Origin: Chelydra serpentina
Lineage: Eukaryota > Chordata > Testudines > Chelydridae
Assembly: GCA_037349315.1 (NCBI GenBank)
Contig: JBAIAC010000068.1
Location: 19,621,001-19,685,000, forward strand
Reading direction: 5' to 3'
Length of the DNA stretch: 64,000 nucleotides
The position numbers were made by a program, and so were the translations under genes. The notes beneath the pieces are model-generated. The model did not search any database and had not been told where the DNA came from. It saw only the letters and a list, made by a program, of their open reading frames with translations. Positions 23,186-64,000 of this stretch are shown here, piece by piece; the stretch's first letter is position 1; every line of letters begins with the position of its first letter.

Positions 23186-24934
23186 ACTGATTAGGCCACA
23201 GGCAAAAATAAGTGTGCCTAAAAGGTTACAGCAACCAGATCACATGCCAAACTAATTATCTAGCAGAGGCAATAAGCAGTCATTAGCTCTTAATTACTTA
23301 GGAGCCCTTCATGGACCAAGACCCATTGTACTAAGTGCGTTAACACTGCCTGCTGCTTTTAGCCAACCATACCCCTTACCAGTTACAAGTAGAGTAAAAA
23401 GTTACTGTGTGGTTTGGACCTAAACAGAAATGCCTTTCACAGATATCTGTTTCATTTAATTGTTATATATATCAAGGAGATGGATTCTGTTCACTGAACT
23501 CTAAGGATAATTAAATACAGTTGATAGTTAAGATTTTGTTTTATAGGCTTTGATCCTGCAAGCGCTTATGCATGTGCTTAACATTACACACTGAATAATC
23601 TGAATGACTTCGGTGAGCCTAGTCAGTGAGCAAAATTAGGCTTGTGAGTAAATTCTTTTCAGGATTGGAGACTTAATTTGTACAAGTTTAGATATAAGTA
23701 GTAATAGTAACTGACTTAGTGACTGTTAAATATTTCATAAAATACCAGAGGTGGGGAATATGCCCGCAGAAAGTATTCATGACTTTATCTAACTGTCATG
23801 GTAAAATAGCAGCACGCTTATAATGTGGTCTGTCTAACATAAGGTAGGTAAGGATCATTTGAATGGAGCAGTCTATGAAGCTAAATAAAGCTGATGGAGG
23901 CATTATTGGCATGTAACTTTATCTCTGAATGAACATACTGTGTTCATTATGAGCTGGAGAGTTCTGCATCTTATATTAAATCCGAACAGTTACCAGAAAG
24001 GACTTTCTTTCAAACATTAGTTTTATCTGAGGATTTCAGAGCAGCAGTATCAATCTATGTTAGAGGAATTAGCTTGTGCTCATTTGAATTTGCTAATTGT
24101 CCATTTAATTTCTTTCAAAGGCTAGTTTTTCCTTTCAGCTAATTAGCTGACTGACCTTTTTGTTATCACTTTATTTATAAATGAGGAGGGGTGGAAAACA
24201 AATTGCAGTCATTCTGCTAAAAAGGCTGTTAAAGATCACTTCCAACAGTCTAGTTCTGAAATTAGTACGAATGCCCATTGTTTAGTATCAAAACTCATCC
24301 TCAGCATCCGATGAAAAGAACGGGCAGTGACATTTTGGAGATTAATCCTGTTGGGTTTTTTTGCTGGAGTGGATATTTAAATGGTTATTCTTGGACCCAG
24401 CAGTGAATCTTTAAGGAATGTGTGAGGTTCGTTTGGTTTTGCCTGTGGATGTAATTCTCAAGTCACTTCGCCAACCCTCCACTTTGCCAACCTTTATACC
24501 TTTTGTGATTAAATGTTAGTGCAGGGTTGTAGGCTTAGACCTTTCTATCAGTTTCTTTACCAGTCTTGTATTTTAAAAGGAGATGTACTTACCTCACTTG
24601 ATAATGAGGAAAGTGATTCCTTCCACTAAAGGGAGGATTCAGAACCACATATTATCCCTCCCTTCAATTTTTCATGTTGCTATTCTTTTGGTGGGCTTTT
24701 CCTAAAAGTCCTGGGGGGGAATCTGGGTTCCATAGAATTCAATGGAAAAACTCCCATTAAAATCTATGAGGTCAGGATTTTCACTCCTTATGTGTGGGAC
24801 ATTTCCCTAAACATTTGCTAGCTGCTTTCTTAATTATGAACTGTGATGGTAATTTGTACCTCCAGCAGACCCACAGTAATCCTCTGCTCTGTCTCACTCT
24901 CTACTGGTTTTGCTCCATGTTTCAAATCATTAGC

Positions 24935-25000
24935 ATAGAAATGCAGGACTGGAAAGGACCTTGCAAGGTCATCTAGTCCAGCCCCCTGCACTGAGGTGTT
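24935..25000 (-). mobile_element. CR1-type 3' end, short fragment
   Basis: GGTCATCTAGTCCAGCCCCC, the CR1 3' end in antisense. Confidence 0.6.
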
Positions 25001-26087
25001 TTCCACAGTGGTCTAATTATACTGCTTTTTTTAAAAGACAGTAAGTATCATATATACCTCGGTTTTGTGATAACTTAGTTATCAGCGAACATTCAGATGC
25101 AGCACTGAATTTTAAGGGAATTTTGCATATTTGCCTAACGTTCTCACAATGCTGACTAAGGCAAAAAGACCTGATGACGTGGGCAAAGTCAAACAACTTC
25201 ATGGTGTGGAAGAGCCTACGCAGGCCTTCTGCTTCCAGAGCCTTTGCTCTAATTGTTGGACCACACAACTTCCTTGCACTCAACACAGAGCAAAGTTCTT
25301 ATGACTAAGTTGCAGATCCATAAAACAGGAATCTAGAAAGGAAATACTGAAACAATTTCAGAAAAATCACTATAATAAAGATAAGATGTTGCAATGATAA
25401 GTTAATAACAAGTGTCTTTATTGTAAAAAATGTTAATGGAAATTCTTCATTTGTTTCAAGAGGAGCCTCAAAAGGGGGTGACACTTGAAAACATTTTGGT
25501 TTTATTACACTGTCAACTGTTTACTTCAAGTTAATTTTCTGTCTGAATATCCATTTCAGACATTTACAGTAAAATCAAATCAACAGTTGTAGTAATATTG
25601 TTAGTAGTTTTATAGATCTATTTCAGTTAAAGCGTACTATGACAGCGCCACCAGAAATCTTCTGCAAATACTACAAATGAAATATTTACTCTAATATATG
25701 GGATGAGATTATATTCAATATTTTAGGTCATAAATCAGAAAGTGGTAGACTGCTTTCATTTAACTTCCAAACTAAAAGCTTTCTTAGATTTTTTTTTAGA
25801 TGAAGAAAATATCCCAGGCAACCTGTCTCTTATTTTCATACACAATTCAAAGGTAGAATTTTAAAAAAAAATCACTTTCATGCAAAGTGGTTAAATGTGC
25901 ATTTAGCCACCAGGGAGAATTTCTTGTTCCCAATTCCATGTCTACTGTGAGTTTTAGGAGACCAAGAATTGCAAAGCATGGAATGGACTGGAGGGAACCG
26001 CCTATTCTGTTCAAGACCCTGACCTTTGAAACATACACATGTCCCTACTCATTCTGAAACATCTGACTAGTCCTACTGACTGACATT

Positions 26088-26160
26088 TTATGGTCTGTGT
26101 TATGCAGGAGGTTAGAGGAGGTGATTGTGGTCCCTTCTCGGTTTAAAATCTCTGGATCCC
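26088..26160 (+). mobile_element. CR1-type 3' end, short fragment
   Basis: GTGTTATGCAGGAGGTTAGA then ATTGTGGTCCCTTCTC, a CR1-family 3' end in sense. Confidence 0.5.
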
Positions 26161-27836
26161 ATTTCACTGTTGGTTCTAGTCAGAACTGAGATGAAGCAAT
26201 GAGATTAAAATTGGTGCCAGAACATATGCCAGCATCCAAAGCAATGAAGCTGCTGTTGATTTAACTCCCAGTGAGATTTGATTTTTAGGCCCGCTTGGTT
26301 ACAACATGCAAAGTAGATCATTTGCTTCCTAGTATTAACATTTAACTGGTCACATCAAAGCTTTGAAATTAACACCTCTTTGCGTGTACTTCATTGCTTT
26401 GCTGCTGTCTAAGTAGCAATAGCCTTACCTATATAAATCAGTGTTGTCCTATTAAGCAAATCTTCCAGAAAACTCTGCAATGGAAAGGGCTGGAACCATC
26501 CATCATAATAACAATAAATCTTAGCTGTTGTAGAAAGCAGCAAAAAGTGCAGAGTACTCTAGATTTGCTGCTGTTCCCTGTTCAATTTTTCAATGATTCT
26601 GGGAATAAGGATTTTTAATTTTCTCCCACCCCCTCCTCAAAGGTCTCATTACAGCTGACCAGGTGTGTTTTGTTTTGTTTTGTTTTCTAAAAGGGGGACA
26701 GGAAAGAGGCTGATTTGCTGCTGTAGTTTAACAGTGTAACTCCACTGATTCCATACAGATGGCATAATGGGAGCGTGACAGTGGGCCATACGAAGGAAAA
26801 ATGTAGTTTAATTTGAGAAATCTACTAAATTAGTACTGTTGGTATCATGCCATGTTCCTGGAAGCTGAAGTTTGTGTCTCCAAAGAAGTGTCACAGCATG
26901 GCCAGTAGAGATGCAGGCTTCCCCGCATCATTTGGCCCATGTGCGCTAGTTCTGATCAGAAGAAGCCACTGTGCTCCCTGTCTACATAATATACAAAAGG
27001 GAAATTGGAGACCTGTAAAACTCTGCAGCATGTTACAGTTGCCCATTGACATGCAGAGCCAGTAGGAGGCGGGGCAAGAAAATAATTTCACAGAGAATGG
27101 GGATAAACAGGAAACTATGGCCCCAGCCAGCCAAAGATGTAATCTGAAGGGGCTCCATGTTGTTGAAGGCAGAACATGGGCTCTGTGACACCTTGAAGCC
27201 TAGGTGGGTGACTTCTTTAGAGGTACTGCAGACATCTGCACATATTACACAATTTTTTGGAGACACGTGTCTTGACAGATACTCCTCATCTCCTCCCACC
27301 ACATCCCTGGATATTCAAGAAGGATAGCGTCCAGAATGTTTTTCCGTAGTTATGTAACTAGTATAGCATGGGTCTTAAGCTCAGTATTTTAATATCATGG
27401 AGGAGTTCTGCATTAACTACACACACAGTGGCATGTAATGTGAAAATGTATCAAATTCTAATTCCAACCCTTCAGTTGTGTTTGTTTTTTCAGTGAGAGA
27501 CATCTCATTTCCAATACAAAACAAAATACATTTGCCAGAGGTGTTAGCAAAAATCAGTCACCTGACAGAGGGGTCTTTACATAAAAGCTGAACAAAACTG
27601 CACTAGATACTTTCAAATAATCACATAAGACAGGTGGAAATGGTCCCTAGTGCAGGTTTCCCTGTAGAACAGAGTTCTATAGCCTAACATATATAACCCG
27701 TTATCTAGTCTGTAATTCAATCTGGGGTCTGTAAGAAAATGTAAAAGAGAATTTACAAAGATAAGATAAAATAGGACACACAGCGGTTGACTCTGGAGCC
27801 TTCCATGCCACTTCCCAATTGGCTGTAGAGACTTGG

Positions 27837-61789
<33,953 letters not shown>

Positions 61790-62922
61790 TGTTTTAATCC
61801 AAAGAATGGAAAGAGTCACACAGCAGAAACATTTGCCTGGTGAATTAAGTAAAATGTTATGTAGGATTTTTATGTCTTAAATGTAAGAGTAAAAAGACAT
61901 TTGTTATAGGGGGTCATTTGCTGTGACTGAATTACTTGTGTAGCCTGGTCATATTTCATTCTGATGTGACATGCAGCTACCCACTAACACTAGTGAAATG
62001 CACATATTATAGCAAAGCTAAGTCTCACATGGTATCCCAACATTTTAATTTATACAATGACTATTTAAACTTGATTAACAATATTTGCTACGTGACCATT
62101 TGAGGTGAGTAAATGGACTACTCCAAAATACTATTAATGGGGAAGCCATAACTGGCAACACAATGGTGAACTTGAAGTTTGTTTTGTTTCAATTCTGCAA
62201 TAAATGTTAATGTCTTTAAACACTTCTTTTAAATATGGCACATTGTATAATGAAACATTGTACAGTGGACCAGATCTTCAGCAAGTGTAAACCAGCATAA
62301 CGCCATTGACTTCATTTAAACCACCAGAGGAACTGCCCCCATGATAGTCAAACATTAATTGTAGCTTTTACAGACATACTGATGTAGCATGTAAAATATA
62401 TTCATAGTGATGTAAATTATACAGCATGTAAGTCTAGGTCTGAGTCTGCTCTGACTAACAGCAGTGTCAAAGAGACGTAATTCCACTGAAGTCGATGGAG
62501 TTTTGCTGATGTGAAAGGGACCAAAAATCAATCTCTCTGTTGCTGTCTCCAGCTGTGGTTTATCCTGGATTTTAATTTTCTAAATCAAACATTACAGGAT
62601 TTTCAGATGAGCAAATGAACATTTAATTACCAATGTGCAAACATGTATTTACGCCTCGCAATCTTTTCCCCTAAATACTGCTTATAATGCTTAACACCAG
62701 CATAATGCTGACATTCACATTTACTACATTCTCTTGTAATGCTTTACCAAAATGAATGGATATAAATATAATGGGGGGATAATTCTGGTTTAGTACAATA
62801 TCCTAAATCATTTTGCCTGCTCTTTATTCTGCATCCTCACTGGCTTAAATAGTTTTATCTTAAATAGTTTTCTCTTGGTGTGCAATTCTTTAACAATAAA
62901 GAGCATATGAAAAAGAACTTAC

Positions 62923-63000
62923 CTTGAGGAATATTATTCAAGGGTAGTTGGATGGAGGACAAATGGATTTCAACAGAGTCAGTAGTAAGTGATTTATACC
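62923..63000 (-). promoter_or_regulatory. Candidate OC90 promoter and non-coding first exon
   Basis: Reading the - strand, GTATAAATC (63000-62992) is a TATA-like box. About 30 nt downstream would be a start near 62965, and a splice donor AAG|GTAAGTTC lies at 62923. The ATG exon at 61789 lies 1.1 kb further on with a plausible acceptor before 61836. No CpG island is apparent, consistent with a tissue-restricted gene. Inference only. Confidence 0.4.
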
Positions 63001-63800
63001 CCCTAGGACGTGTACTTTACCCATGTGATCACTTCCTTTATCAACCCTACTTCAACATTTATTAATTAGTCCTTTCATGAGATTTCTGCAGGTCAGTATA
63101 CCTACTGCATAGCTTAATAATATAGCCCTGGACATGTAAAGGATCTATATTAAGAGGCCTTTCTACAGGTGCATCCACTGTGCTGTACGCTGACTTAATA
63201 TGATGCTGCTATAATTAAATAACAATTGTTTCACTGTATTCCCTCTTCTACCAAATCTCTGGGTCATGTGATTATGGCTTTTAATAACTTAATAAGAGGT
63301 AGTGGCCAGTGATGAAAGACTACTGAAAACTTATACAACATTACAAGCTTTGGCATCCCACCAGTGTTGAAAACCCTGCCTTTATCTAATCTCGATGGGT
63401 CTGATCCAAAGCTTAAGGGCATCAATAGAAAGGTGTCCACTGATTGCAATGGGCTCTGGACCAGGTTTTCTCTTAGTTTAATATGTTCTCCTTTTAGCAA
63501 TACCAATTGCAGTTAGTCTTCAAAGTCATCATTGGCAAAGGACAATGGTTATTCATTTCAGATGCACAATTTTAGTGAAAGCTAATTGCAAGTTTGGGAT
63601 ATTTTGTCATTTTGGACTTTAATAAGTCACTGTATCTGGGTTGAGGCTGACAACACCAGATGTTCCAGTTTGCCTAGGTGGCAGAATTGGTCTCCTCATT
63701 GAGGCAAGCCGTCAAGCTCACATTACTCTTGTACTGCACACCCTCAGTTCAGTCACAGTGCCATTACAAGACCATAAACGATCAGGACCCCTAAAAGACT
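63001..63800. other. 5' flank of OC90, nothing recognised
   Basis: No coding exon of the expected next gene (HHLA1) was recognised here. Confidence 0.45.
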
Positions 63801-63804
63801 CCGT

Positions 63805-63950
63805 GTTGGAGCAAAAAAAAAAAGCAACCTCCCACCGCCGAGACTCGGTGGAGCAAAAAAAGGAAAAACCACCGGAGCGGGGCCCCCCCAGAGCGGGGCC
63901 CCCTTGGGCGTGGGGCCCGATTCCGGGGAATCAGTTTAAAGCCGGCCCTG
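63805..63950. mobile_element. Partial MITE, right end of the CAGGGCCGGC family
   Basis: Ends AAAGCCGGCCCTG like the right ends at 42733 (GGAGCCGGCCCTG). A GC-rich repeat GAGCGGGGCCCCC precedes it. The left end and duplication were not found, so it is truncated or rearranged. Confidence 0.5.
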
Positions 63951-64000
63951 CTCCCAGTTTACCCATTACCCTCAAAGACAGCTGCACTCTTCTGGGACAC

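Larger units (their letters stand above)
22396..27836. other. EFR3A-OC90 intergenic region between convergent 3' ends
   Basis: Contains the CR1 fragments listed separately and a (TTTTG)n tract at about 26665-26690. OC90's 3' UTR must end in here; a - strand AATAAA lies at 25422-25417, but which signal is used cannot be told. No other gene recognised. Confidence 0.55.

Noticed and set aside
63001..64000. 3' end of HHLA1
   Set aside because: Expected from synteny, but no exon-like match could be found in the last kilobase.

Overview
The window is vertebrate nuclear DNA, most likely from a turtle and less likely another sauropsid. It has long introns, small exons with consensus splice sites, and many interspersed repeats. 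The repeats are abundant CR1 LINE fragments, tRNA-derived SINEs with a CR1-like tail, hAT-type MITEs with 8-bp target duplications, and Penelope-like pieces with hammerhead-like cores. The species call is inference from this repeat mix; the gene calls do not depend on it.

Two genes face each other tail to tail. On the + strand, 1-22395 holds the 3' part of EFR3A: five coding exons (13266-19493) give the last 132 residues, followed by a long 3' UTR ending near a poly(A) signal at 22369. A 51-nt phase-compatible candidate cassette exon lies at 2451-2501. On the - strand, 27837-61789 holds what appears to be the complete coding region of OC90 (otoconin-90). It is split into 15 coding exons whose junction phases all agree and whose lengths sum to 1593 nt (530 codons plus stop). 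A candidate non-coding first exon and TATA box lie at 62923-63000. The EFR3A > < OC90 order matches the mammalian arrangement (EFR3A, OC90, HHLA1, KCNQ3).

Layout: 1-13265 EFR3A intron, with a long antisense CR1 split by a foldback (DIRS-like) element, a sense CR1 and an antisense Penelope tail. 13266-22395 EFR3A terminal exons and 3' UTR. 22396-27836 intergenic, with one CR1 fragment. 27837-62970 OC90, whose introns hold eight MITEs (six with clean 8-bp target duplications), a truncated Penelope element with reverse transcriptase and GIY-YIG remnants, a 138-bp hammerhead-bearing insertion, SINEs and an LTR-like element. 62970-64000 upstream flank.

EFR3A is a plasma-membrane scaffold that recruits PI4-kinase III alpha. 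OC90 is a secreted, catalytically dead double phospholipase A2-like protein of the otoconial matrix. They are neighbours by synteny, not parts of one pathway. The notable non-genic content is the set of Penelope-derived hammerhead motifs and the precisely delimited MITEs.
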